DNA of 16,692 nucleotides, taken from Nitrospirae bacterium GWC2_56_14. GTDB lineage: Bacteria > Nitrospirota > UBA9217. Both the position numbers and the translations under genes were made by a program. Every line of letters begins with the position of its first letter. Position 1 is the first letter of the stretch. Below the pieces are notes generated by a model. That model did not search any database. It saw only the letters and a program-made list of their open reading frames with translations, and was not told the origin of the DNA. The DNA is taken from positions 7,496-24,187 of the forward strand of contig MHDY01000178.1 in the NCBI GenBank assembly GCA_001803705.1, written 5' to 3'. Shown piece by piece: positions 7,272-13,508 of the stretch.

Positions 7272-7580
7272 GTGAATAACGACAATGTTGCTGAAAAGAA
7301 TACAAAATGGGTATGTATATCGACAATCGTGCATGGAGCGATTGGTTTATTAGTGGGTTTTTCTGGTCCACTGATAATGTTTCCGGAATCCAACCAGGGG
7401 CCGCTCGTGGGTATATTTATAACCGGTCCAATGGGATTTATAATAGGGATACCGATTGGCTATCTCCCTGTAATTTTCAAGATATTCGAGAAAGTAAAAA
7501 TGAAGGCCTATTTGGTAGTTACGGGAACGACCTATGCTATCCTGTGCTTTGTGTATTTATCAGGCCAGAAACAACACTGA
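7272..7580 (+). CDS. Small membrane protein of unknown function
   Basis: A 102-residue protein that I do not recognise. It starts with GTG, 8 bases after GAGGAG (7258-7263), a good ribosome binding site. Three hydrophobic segments, at about residues 13-37, 45-69 and 79-97, with Gly- and Pro-rich turns, suggest a small integral membrane protein with a polar N-terminus. The DNA is clearly richer in A and T than its neighbours (for example many AAT, ATA, TTT codons), which suggests a separate origin or weak codon selection. The binding site lies in a small hairpin (CTCCT 7250-7254 with AGGAG 7259-7263), which could damp translation. Another plus-strand frame (7307-7669) overlaps it but lacks such features. 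Confidence 0.6.
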   Translation: MNNDNVAEKNTKWVCISTIVHGAIGLLVGFSGPLIMFPESNQGPLVGIFITGPMGFIIGIPIGYLPVIFKIFEKVKMKAYLVVTGTTYAILCFVYLSGQKQH

Positions 7581-7670
7581 AGATTGTACATATCGTTGAA
7601 CGTCGTAAATTGAAATCCAATTCTTATGAGACGCTATCTTTAAGACGACGCATTGAAAAACTAGGTTGAC

Positions 7671-7925
7671 ATGGCTGACCGACAACAGAAAGATCCTCTT
7701 CACGGAGTCACGCTGGAAATGATGCTGACCCAGCTCGTGGAACATCACGGGTGGGAGAAGATGGGGCAGATCATCGATATCCGGTGCTTTAACAACGACC
7801 CGAGCATCAAGTCCAGCCTGCAGTTCCTCCGGAAGACCCCCTGGGCGAGGACGAAGGTGGAAGAGCTGTACGTGAAGTACAGAAGAAATGTTTTGAAAAA
7901 GCCGAAAAGAAACTCAGAGGATTAG
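7671..7925 (+). CDS. VF530-family (DUF2132) DNA-binding protein
   Basis: An 84-residue protein whose body matches the VF530/DUF2132 pattern well: KDPLHGVTLEMMLTQLVEHHGW near the start, then CFNNDPSIKSSLQFLRKTPWAR in the middle, followed by KVEELY and a basic tail. The family is a small helical fold named after a Vibrio fischeri protein and annotated as DNA-binding; its cellular role is not established. An AGG lies 5 bases before the ATG. The 90-bp gap before it holds no clear gene. It is codirectional with the genes on either side but does not look operonic with the toxin-antitoxin pair, 118 bp downstream. Confidence 0.85.
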   Translation: MADRQQKDPLHGVTLEMMLTQLVEHHGWEKMGQIIDIRCFNNDPSIKSSLQFLRKTPWARTKVEELYVKYRRNVLKKPKRNSED

Positions 7926-7972
7926 AGTGTGGGAATGGTTGCGGCGTGGAACAGGAAAGCCCCATTCAAGGC

Positions 7973-7999
7973 TTGCATAAACCTGCCTGTCGTTGTAAG
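7973..7999 (+). promoter_or_regulatory. Weak candidate promoter of the toxin-antitoxin pair
   Basis: TTGCAT (7973-7978) and TGTAAG (7994-7999) are about 15 bases apart; the match to consensus is only partial. It lies in the 118-bp spacer where a promoter for the antitoxin gene would be expected. A 6-bp inverted pair, GAATGG (7933-7938) and CCATTC (7962-7967), is nearby. Given as a weak candidate only. Confidence 0.2.
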
Positions 8000-8043
8000 A
8001 TTTAGCTATTGAGTATGGAATGGTCTCGCAGGAGGTGCTCCCT

Positions 8044-8274
8044 ATGCCTTTAAAAGCGCATGAACTGGAACAAGAAGCGTTGCGTCTCGACCCTCGCGAA
8101 CGGGCTCTCCTTGCAGAGCATCTTATCAGCAGTTTGGATGCCGACGAAGATCCAGATGTTGAGCGGTCATGGATCGAGGAAGCCGAGCGGCGGTTTAAAG
8201 AATATAAACAGGGCGGGGTAAAGGGAAAGCCTGCGGAAATGGTACTGAGAGAAGCGTGCGCCAAATTTAAATGA
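8044..8274 (+). CDS. Antitoxin, addiction-module (PF09720-like) family
   Basis: A 76-residue, acidic, helix-rich protein that fits the short addiction-module antitoxin family paired with ParE/RelE toxins: an N-terminal LEQEALRLDPRERALLAEHLISSLD stretch, then DPDVERSWIEEAERRFKEYKQG with an acidic and basic C-terminal helix that would wrap the toxin. ATG 8044 is chosen because GGAGG (8031-8035) lies 8 bases upstream; an in-frame ATG at 8020 would place that site inside the gene. It overlaps the toxin start by 4 bases (ATGA), so the two are translationally coupled, antitoxin first. Antitoxins of this kind often repress their own promoter together with the toxin; the DNA-binding part is not obvious here. 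Confidence 0.85.
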   Translation: MPLKAHELEQEALRLDPRERALLAEHLISSLDADEDPDVERSWIEEAERRFKEYKQGGVKGKPAEMVLREACAKFK

Positions 8275-8573
8275 AGCCGATCATCTTCCTTCCCGAGGCC
8301 GAGCAGGAAATGCTTGAGGCAGCGCAATACTACCAAGAGCAAGCATCCGGCTTGGGATATGATTTTCTCCTCGAAATTGAACGGGCAGTTCATTCCATCG
8401 CACAATCTCCCCATACCTGGCCGGTCCTTGAGGGCGAGCTACGAAGGCGGCTTATCCGAAGGTTTCCCCTGGGAATTTTATACAGGATAGCTCCCGAAGC
8501 AGTTGTTATTATTGCCGTGGCGCATCTGCGAAAGCAGCCTGGTTACTGGAGAAAAAGAATTAAGCAGGGCTAG
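8271..8573 (+). CDS. ParE/RelE-family toxin
   Basis: A 100-residue toxin of the ParE/RelE superfamily. Features include an N-terminal beta strand (KPIIFLPEAEQEMLEAAQYY), two helices with SGLGYDFLLEIERAVHSIAQSPHTWP, a basic hairpin LRRRLIRRFPLGILYRI, and the closing strand VVIIAVAHLRKQPGYW, which is the usual family ending. The family contains both gyrase inhibitors (ParE) and ribosome-dependent mRNA nucleases (RelE). The PxxWP and RRFP...YRI pattern is more like ParE, but the target cannot be settled by eye. Its ATG overlaps the antitoxin stop, so expression depends on antitoxin translation. The reading frame is intact with no sign of decay. Confidence 0.88.
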   Translation: MKPIIFLPEAEQEMLEAAQYYQEQASGLGYDFLLEIERAVHSIAQSPHTWPVLEGELRRRLIRRFPLGILYRIAPEAVVIIAVAHLRKQPGYWRKRIKQG

Positions 8574-8615
8574 TCCGTCATCACCTGTTTAAATAGAGTA
8601 AGAAAGAGGTAACTC

Positions 8616-9215
8616 ATGGCAACCTATACCGTAGCGATCACCGGCGCCTCGGGCGCGCCCTATGCCCTCAGACTGCTTGAAGTCCTGGTCAAGGGAGGTC
8701 ACAAGATCTACCTGTCCATGACCGGCGAGGGGCTTTCGATCATGAAGGACGAAACAGGGCTGATGCTCAAAGGCTCGGAGACCGACATCATGTTCGCGCT
8801 GGAAAAGCGGCTTGAAGCCAGGGAAGGGCAGATCGAGTATTTCGGCGAGGACAATATGTATGCGCCGATCGCGAGCGGGTCGGTCAAGATCGACGCCATG
8901 GTCGTTATCCCCTGCTCCATGAAGACGCTGGCGTCCCTGGCGAACGGGTATGCCTCGACGCTCATCGAGCGCGCAGCGGACGTGACCATCAAGGAGCAGC
9001 GGAAGCTCATCATCGTGCCGCGTGAAACGCCGCTTTCACCCATTCATCTCAGGAACATGCTGACCCTGGCGGACCTGGGGTGCCATATCATTCCGGCCAT
9101 GCCGGGCTTCTATCATCAGCCGAAGCGCGTCAGTGATCTCGTGGATTTTGTCGTTGCCCGGGTGCTGGACAGCATGGGAGTGGAGAACGATCTATCGCCG
9201 AGGTGGGGGGTGTAG
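8616..9215 (+). CDS. ubiX: Flavin prenyltransferase UbiX
   Basis: A 199-residue flavoprotein of the UbiX/Pad1 family. It joins dimethylallyl phosphate to reduced FMN, making the prenylated FMN cofactor of UbiD-type decarboxylases used in ubiquinone or menaquinone synthesis. Visible family marks are the FMN-binding GASGAPYA at 10-17, PCSMKTLASLANGYASTLIERAAD in the middle, and VPRETPLSPIHLRNM (Arg136, Glu137), which carries the conserved active-site residues. The C-terminus MPGFYHQPKRVSDLVDFVVARVLD is typical. Length is normal for the family. AGAGGT precedes the ATG. It starts 42 bp after the toxin gene, so it may be read through from there, but no functional link is implied. No ubiD gene is in the window; the UbiA homologue at 1959-2810 belongs to the same general pathway. 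Confidence 0.93.
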   Translation: MATYTVAITGASGAPYALRLLEVLVKGGHKIYLSMTGEGLSIMKDETGLMLKGSETDIMFALEKRLEAREGQIEYFGEDNMYAPIASGSVKIDAMVVIPCSMKTLASLANGYASTLIERAADVTIKEQRKLIIVPRETPLSPIHLRNMLTLADLGCHIIPAMPGFYHQPKRVSDLVDFVVARVLDSMGVENDLSPRWGV

Positions 9216-9217
9216 AT

Positions 9218-9350
9218 CAAATTACAAAATTCAAATAACAAATCCCAAATAAACTCCAATTTTCAAATCTCAAATTCGAAAACAATTTGTATGTTGATAT
9301 TTGACTATTCGATATTATTTGGGATTTGTAATTTGGAGCTTGGGACTTTG
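9218..9350. repeat. Heptad inverted-repeat element between ubiX and bfn (AT-rich type)
   Basis: The left arm is a run of 7-bp words, CAAATTA, CAAAATT, CAAATAA, CAAATCC and CAAATAA (9218-9252), then after a 4-base phase shift three more of the same kind to about 9277. The right arm has the reverse-complement word (NNATTTG) five times in register from 9315 to 9349. The best-paired core is a perfect 15-bp inverted repeat, 9238-9252 with 9315-9329. The element fills the convergent spacer after ubiX and could act as a two-way hairpin at the 3' ends of both genes. Confidence 0.85.
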
Positions 9351-9373
9351 TAATGGGGCGGTCGCCCCATTAC
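9350..9373. terminator. Hairpin at the bfn stop codon
   Basis: GTAATGGGGC (9350-9359) and GCCCCATTAC (9364-9373) pair perfectly around a 4-base GGTC loop. The right arm holds the bfn stop codon (TAA on the minus strand). Neither strand has a good T tract after the stem, so it may stop or stabilise transcripts from the convergent ubiX and bfn genes without being a textbook terminator. Confidence 0.55.
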
Positions 9374-9825
9374 GCATTATATTCCGTCCCGCCGCCCTCG
9401 CCGAGGTTCTTCATCCACGTATCAAGCGTTGTCGCATCCTGCTTTGCCAGGACCTCTTCTTCCACGAATACGGGTGCTCCGATCCGGATGGCGACGGCGA
9501 TGGCGTCGCTGGGCCTTGAATCGATGTGGAACTCCTTGCCGTTCTGGAGCAGATACAGCGAGGCGTAAAAGGTGTTGTCGATCAGGTCGCTGATGACGAC
9601 GCGGGCGATCTCCACATCCAGGCGGTCGAATATGTTCACCAGGAGGTCGTGGGTGAGCGGGCGGGCTGCCTTGACATTGCTCATGGCAAGGGCGATGGAG
9701 TTGCCTTCAGAGGCGCCGATCCAGATCGGCAGGAGTTTCTTTCCCGTATCATCCTTCAGCACAACGATATAGCTGTTATTCCTGCTGTCGAACAGAACGG
9801 TATTTACGGTCATCTGGACCCACAT
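9370..9825 (-). CDS. Bifunctional nuclease (BFN, DUF151) family protein
   Basis: A 151-residue protein of the BFN/DUF151 family. Family marks include the N-terminal strands VLFDSRNNSYIVVLKDDTG, then LPIWIGASEGNSIALAM, RPLTHDLL, and the strongly conserved IDSRPSDAIAVAIRIGAPVFVEEEVL. Members from plants have been reported to cut both RNA and DNA; in bacteria the role is not settled, so a nuclease activity here is only a family-level inference. The ATG at 9825 (minus strand) has GAGG 6 bases upstream. It converges on ubiX and is divergent from argS, with candidate promoters for both directions in the 267-bp spacer. The stop codon is embedded in a hairpin. Confidence 0.88.
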   Translation of the reverse strand: MWVQMTVNTVLFDSRNNSYIVVLKDDTGKKLLPIWIGASEGNSIALAMSNVKAARPLTHDLLVNIFDRLDVEIARVVISDLIDNTFYASLYLLQNGKEFHIDSRPSDAIAVAIRIGAPVFVEEEVLAKQDATTLDTWMKNLGEGGGTEYNA

Positions 9826-9851
9826 AGGATGCCTCGCTTCTGATATTTTTT

Positions 9852-9880
9852 ACCATACCACACCACCCAACCCAAGTAAA
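9852..9880 (-). promoter_or_regulatory. Candidate promoter of bfn
   Basis: On the minus strand TTTACT (9880-9875) is followed by a 17-base spacer and TATGGT (9857-9852). Each box matches 4 of 6 consensus bases and the spacing is ideal. It would give a leader of roughly 20 bases before the bfn ATG. Moderate evidence only. Confidence 0.4.
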
Positions 9881-9895
9881 GAGGGATTATTTTTA

Positions 9896-9923
9896 TTGAC
9901 TTTTATCGGGGATACGATATACT
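9896..9923 (+). promoter_or_regulatory. Candidate sigma-70 promoter of argS and downstream genes
   Basis: TTGACT (9896-9901, 5 of 6), a 16-base spacer, then TATACT (9918-9923, 5 of 6), the best promoter match I see in the window. Transcription would start near 9930, about 160 bases before the argS start, leaving a long leader (annotated separately). It is back to back with the candidate bfn promoter. Confidence 0.6.
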
Positions 9924-9929
9924 TCCATG

Positions 9930-10092
9930 CTCGTAACAGTAGAATAACCAAAGAGAAACAGTACCTTAACCGTTCCCGCGTTCCCGTTGCCGACCGTGAT
10001 TTTCGGCCAGCTTGAGATCTTGTCCTCGGCCAGAGAGTGCCGTGCTCCGGAGCTGTTGATCCTGTCGGAGCGATACCAGAAAAACGAATTGC
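9930..10092 (+). promoter_or_regulatory. Long 5' leader of argS
   Basis: About 160 bases between the candidate start of transcription and argS, with no gene I can support. It contains short inverted pairs such as CTCCG (10045-10049) with CGGAG (10066-10070) and two CGGCCAG copies. I do not see a T-box core, a clear terminator, or a recognised riboswitch. A six-codon ATG frame starts at 9927 without a binding site and is probably chance. Confidence 0.3.
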
Positions 10093-11757
10093 ATGAAAAA
10101 TACCGTAACTGATATTCTGCTTGAAGCGCTTGGCCGGGCGAAGAGCAAAGGTGAGCTGCAACTCGTTGAAATGCCGGCGATCGTGCTCGAATCTCCGCGC
10201 GAGAAGAGCCACGGCGATCTGGCCACGACGCTTGCCCTGACCCTGGCAAAACCGGAGTCCAAGGCCCCGCGGAAGATCGCCGAGATCATCGTGAGCAACA
10301 TCCAGGACACCGGTGGCATCATTGCAAAGACGGAGATCGCCGGGCCGGGCTTCATCAATTTCACCTTTAAACAGGACCGCTGGCAGCAGACGCTCTTTGA
10401 AATAGATTCCGAAGGCGCCGAGTACGGACTGCGGAACATCGGCAAGGGCGAGAAGGTGCTCGTCGAATTTGTGAGCGCCAACCCCACGGGCCCGCTCCAC
10501 GTGGGCCATGGCCGGGGCGCTGCCCTGGGCGATGCGCTCGCGAACCTGCTTTCCGCCGTGGGCTATGACGTCTCCCGCGAGTTCTACATCAACGACGCAG
10601 GCAGGCAGATCCGTTTGCTGGCCCTCTCGGTCTGGACGAAGTATCAGCAGTCCCAGGGCAATGACGTGCCCTTTCCCGAAGACGGCTACCACGGCAGCTA
10701 CATCGAGGAGATCGCACAGGCCTTTGCCAAACTGCACGGAAATAAGTATCTCAAGGTCCCTTTCGATGACTGCGTCGATGTGTTCGGCGATTTCGGCAAA
10801 GAGTCGATGTTGCTTGACATCAGGACCGACCTCGAAGCCTTTGGCGTGCGCTTCGACACCTGGTTCAGCGAAGCAAGCCTGCTCAAGGACAATTCCGTGC
10901 AGCGGTCCATTGAAGAGCTTCTGGAGAGCAGGAACATGTATGAGCAGGACGGGGCGCTCTGGCTCCGTTCGACCCTTTTTGGCGACGACAAGGACCGGGT
11001 GGTGGTGAAGCAGGACAAAAGCTACACCTATCTGGCCACGGACATCGCCTACCACCGGAACAAACTGGCGCGGGGGTTCAAGTCGCTGGTGAACATCTGG
11101 GGCGCCGATCACCACGGGTATATCCCGCGCGTGCAGGCCGTGATCCAGGCCTTCGGCCATCCGAAAGATTCGCTTCATGTGCTGCTGGTGCAGCTCGTAG
11201 CCATCCTCCGGAACGGCCAGCCCGTGCCCATGTCGAAGCGCGCGGGCAATTTTGTGACGCTGCGCGATGTGGTGCAGGACGTGGGCAGCGACGCGGCACG
11301 GTTCATCTTCCTGACGCGCCGTTCAGACAGCCATCTGGACTTCGATCTCAACATCGCCAAGGAACAGTCCCGGGAGAACCCGGTCTACTATGTCCAATAC
11401 GCTCATGCGCGGATCGCAAGCCTGTTCCGCGAGGCCGAGACCCGGAACATCGCCATTCCAACGAAGGATGCGGTGAATATCTCGCTCCTCGGCCGCGAAG
11501 AAGAGCAGAACATCATCAAGGCCCTGGCAAAATATCCCGAGGTCGTGGAAGAAGCGGCCCTGGCCTATGAGCCCCACCGGCTCACGTTCTATCTGCAGGA
11601 CCTGGCAGGACTGATGCATAATTATTATTTCAAACACCGCGTCATCACCGAGGACGCAGCACTGACAGCCGCCATGCTCTTTCTCATGAAGCAGGTAAAG
11701 ACGGTGATCAAGAGCGCGCTGACGATCCTGGGAGTGAATGCGCCGGAGAAGATGTAA
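10093..11757 (+). CDS. argS: Arginyl-tRNA synthetase
   Basis: A 554-residue class I aminoacyl-tRNA synthetase that charges tRNA-Arg with arginine using ATP. The N-terminal additional domain covers about residues 1-90 (ending in GPGFINF). The catalytic domain starts with VEFVSANPTGPLHVGHGRGA, with the HIGH-type motif HVGH at 136-139. The second ATP motif is MSKRAGN at 380-386 (KMSKS equivalent), and DALR-type anticodon-binding helices fill about 430-554, ending in the family-typical GVNAPEKM. Length and motifs are complete. The ATG at 10093 has no strong ribosome binding site, but the following residues match the normal N-terminus. It is the first gene of a plus-strand run with tgt, yajC, secD and secF, and a good promoter lies about 170 bp upstream. 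Confidence 0.97.
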   Translation: MKNTVTDILLEALGRAKSKGELQLVEMPAIVLESPREKSHGDLATTLALTLAKPESKAPRKIAEIIVSNIQDTGGIIAKTEIAGPGFINFTFKQDRWQQTLFEIDSEGAEYGLRNIGKGEKVLVEFVSANPTGPLHVGHGRGAALGDALANLLSAVGYDVSREFYINDAGRQIRLLALSVWTKYQQSQGNDVPFPEDGYHGSYIEEIAQAFAKLHGNKYLKVPFDDCVDVFGDFGKESMLLDIRTDLEAFGVRFDTWFSEASLLKDNSVQRSIEELLESRNMYEQDGALWLRSTLFGDDKDRVVVKQDKSYTYLATDIAYHRNKLARGFKSLVNIWGADHHGYIPRVQAVIQAFGHPKDSLHVLLVQLVAILRNGQPVPMSKRAGNFVTLRDVVQDVGSDAARFIFLTRRSDSHLDFDLNIAKEQSRENPVYYVQYAHARIASLFREAETRNIAIPTKDAVNISLLGREEEQNIIKALAKYPEVVEEAALAYEPHRLTFYLQDLAGLMHNYYFKHRVITEDAALTAAMLFLMKQVKTVIKSALTILGVNAPEKM

Positions 11758-11760
11758 CGA

Positions 11761-11839
11761 CAGGGGCCAGTAGCCAGGGTACAGTAGTCAGGGTTAAAAA
11801 TCCTGGACCCCGGACCCTGGACCCTGGACCCTGAACCCT
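11761..11839. repeat. Heptad inverted-repeat element between argS and tgt (GC-rich type)
   Basis: The left arm (11761-11795) is exactly five 7-bp words, each beginning CAG: CAGGGGC, CAGTAGC, CAGGGTA, CAGTAGT, CAGGGTT. After a 9-base spacer the right arm (11805-11839) is exactly five words of GGACCCT type (three identical, plus GGACCCC and GAACCCT). The arms are roughly reverse complementary and could form a long imperfect hairpin. The element begins 3 bases after the argS stop and ends 3 bases before the tgt ATG, so it fills the entire spacer. Confidence 0.92.
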
Positions 11840-11842
11840 ATA

Positions 11843-12961
11843 ATGTTTAAGTTTTCTTTGATAAAAAAAGATACCGAGTCCTCGGCCCGCAGGGGCGAGC
11901 TCACCACGTCGCACGGCGCGGTCCAGACGCCGGTCTTCATGCCCGTGGGGACGCAGGCAACGGTCAAGACGCTGTCCCCGGAAGACCTGAAGAGCATGGG
12001 CGCCGAGATCATCCTGTCGAACACGTATCACCTGTTCCTGCGGCCCGGGCACGAACTGATCCGCGATTTCGGCCAGCTGCACGGGTTCATGGCCTGGGAC
12101 CGGGCGGTCCTGACCGACAGCGGCGGGTTTCAGGTCTTCAGTCTGGCGGAGCTCCGGAAGATTTCCGAAGAGGGCGTGACGTTCCAGTCGCCGGTCGACG
12201 GCGGCGCCAAGCACCTGCTGACGCCCGAGTATGCCATGGAGATCCAGGAAGCGCTCGGGGCGGACATCATCATGGCCTTTGACGAGTGCATCCCGTTCCC
12301 CGCAACACACGATTATGCGCGGGAATCCGTGGAGCGGACGCAGCGCTGGGCAAGACGCTGCAAGGACGCAAAAAAGGATACGGGCCAGGCGCTCTTCGGC
12401 ATCGTCCAGGGCGGCATGTACCCGGAACTTCGCAAGCAGTCAGCGGAGGGTCTTCTGGACATCGGTTTCGACGGCTACGCTCTGGGCGGCCTGTCCGTGG
12501 GCGAGACCAAACCGGTGATGTACGAGATGATCGAAGCTTCGGCGCCGCTGCTGCCTTCGGACAAGCCCCGGTATCTCATGGGCGTGGGCACTCCGGAAGA
12601 CCTGGTGGAAGGCGTTGACCGCGGCATCGATATGTTCGACTGCGTCATGCCGACCCGGAACGCCAGGAACGGCACGTTCTTCACGTCCTTCGGCAGGGTC
12701 GTGATCAGGAACGCGCAGTACGAACGGGACAAGCAGCCCATCGATCCTGCCTGCGGCTGCTACACCTGCAGGACCTTTACGCGGGCCTACATCCGGCATT
12801 TGTTCAATGCCAACGAGCTGCTTGCGCTGCGGCTCGGCACGATCCATAATGTCTATTTCTACCTGAATCTGATGCAGAACGTCCGAACGAGCATCGAGCA
12901 GGGACGGTTCAAGGAATTCAAGAAAGAGTTTTTGGAAAAGCGGGAAACAATTGCAAATTGA
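11843..12961 (+). CDS. tgt: tRNA-guanine transglycosylase (queuine tRNA-ribosyltransferase)
   Basis: A 372-residue TGT that exchanges guanine-34 for preQ1 in tRNAs with GUN anticodons, a step in queuosine synthesis. The general acid/base Asp92 sits in LTDSGGFQVFSL, and the nucleophile Asp266 in MFDCVMPTRNARNG. The zinc site is complete: Cys304, Cys306 and Cys309 in CGCYTC, plus His335 in GTIHN. The length fits the bacterial enzyme. The start at 11843 is needed to include the conserved ARRGELTTSHGAVQTPVFMPVGT region, yet it has no Shine-Dalgarno sequence, because a heptad repeat ends three bases upstream. The stop codon and last codons (encoding IAN) already belong to the next heptad element. 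The tgt-yajC-secD-secF order is common in bacteria. Confidence 0.97.
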   Translation: MFKFSLIKKDTESSARRGELTTSHGAVQTPVFMPVGTQATVKTLSPEDLKSMGAEIILSNTYHLFLRPGHELIRDFGQLHGFMAWDRAVLTDSGGFQVFSLAELRKISEEGVTFQSPVDGGAKHLLTPEYAMEIQEALGADIIMAFDECIPFPATHDYARESVERTQRWARRCKDAKKDTGQALFGIVQGGMYPELRKQSAEGLLDIGFDGYALGGLSVGETKPVMYEMIEASAPLLPSDKPRYLMGVGTPEDLVEGVDRGIDMFDCVMPTRNARNGTFFTSFGRVVIRNAQYERDKQPIDPACGCYTCRTFTRAYIRHLFNANELLALRLGTIHNVYFYLNLMQNVRTSIEQGRFKEFKKEFLEKRETIAN

Positions 12962-13033
12962 AAAGTGCAAAATGATGTCGAGCCGGCATCCTGCTCACTT
13001 TACATTTTGCATTTTGCAGTTTGAAATTTGCAC
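12951..13033. repeat. Heptad inverted-repeat element between tgt and yajC (TGCAAA type)
   Basis: The left arm has three 7-bp words (TTGCAAA, TTGAAAA, GTGCAAA; 12951-12971) that include the tgt stop codon. The right arm is five consecutive words of the complementary type (TTTACAT, TTTGCAT, TTTGCAG, TTTGAAA, TTTGCAC; 12999-13033). The arms pair imperfectly, the best match being TGCAAATT and TGCAAAATG with their complements. The yajC ribosome binding site begins about 9 bases after the right arm and is intact. Confidence 0.88.
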
Positions 13034-13054
13034 TAAACTCTTAAGGAGGTACAC

Positions 13055-13396
13055 ATGTTTATAGCTACAGCATATGCAATGGGAGCACCAGGCGGCGCAG
13101 CAGGGGCGCCGGCCGGCGGCGGAGCATCGGGCCTCATCATGATGGCCGTCATTTTCGCGATCTTCTATTTCATTCTCATCCGCCCGCAGCAGAAGAAGAT
13201 GAAAGAGCACAAGAAGATGGTGGATGATCTGAAGAGGGGCGATGAGATCATCACCGGCGGCGGCATCTACGGCACGGTTGAAGGCGTGGCGCCGGACACC
13301 CTGACGGTCAAGATCGCAGAAGGCACGAAGGTGAAGATCACCCGCGGTTCCGTCGCCCATGTGATCACGGAAGGTTCGGAAAAACCGAAAGAGTAA
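13055..13396 (+). CDS. yajC: Preprotein translocase subunit YajC
   Basis: A 113-residue inner-membrane protein that associates with SecD and SecF in the accessory complex of the Sec translocon. A Gly/Ala-rich N-terminal stretch (10-25) leads into one membrane helix (about 26-42), directly followed by the family signature RPQQKKMKEHKKM (43-55). The cytoplasmic domain has LKRGDEIITGGGIYGTV and ends in a charged tail. Length is close to the family norm. AAGGAGG precedes the ATG with good spacing. It lies between tgt and secD; the 112-bp gap to secD is longer than usual and has a small hairpin next to the secD binding site. Confidence 0.95.
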   Translation: MFIATAYAMGAPGGAAGAPAGGGASGLIMMAVIFAIFYFILIRPQQKKMKEHKKMVDDLKRGDEIITGGGIYGTVEGVAPDTLTVKIAEGTKVKITRGSVAHVITEGSEKPKE

Positions 13397-13470
13397 CAGC
13401 AGGTTTTGCCACAGGTCGCCAGGGGGCATACAGGGTCCGTGCTTTTCTATATGATCTTTGCGACGCGGTG

Positions 13471-13501
13471 GCTGAATACTACTTAAGAATTCAGCAGGAG
13501 G
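13471..13501 (+). promoter_or_regulatory. Hairpin directly before the secD ribosome binding site
   Basis: GCTGAAT (13471-13477) and ATTCAGC (13489-13495) form a 7-bp stem with an 11-base loop, ending exactly where the AGGAGG (13496-13501) of secD begins. It may influence ribosome access or mark an RNA-processing site. The stem is short, so chance is possible. Confidence 0.35.
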
Positions 13502-13508
13502 CGATTCA

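Noticed and set aside
7307..7669. A 120-residue plus-strand frame overlapping the small membrane protein
   Set aside because: It lacks a ribosome binding site and has no hydrophobic pattern or recognisable family; the 7272-7580 frame has a good site and three clear membrane segments.
9930..10092. T-box or other known riboswitch in the argS leader
   Set aside because: No T-box core sequence, no terminator/antiterminator pair and no T tract were seen.
9850..11178. A 442-residue minus-strand open frame opposite argS
   Set aside because: It is the antisense shadow of the GC-rich argS gene; argS motifs are complete and the minus-strand protein has no recognisable domain.
9218..11839. The short-period repeats as possible CRISPR arrays
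   Set aside because: The units are 7 bp with no spacers, the arms are inverted, and there are no cas genes.
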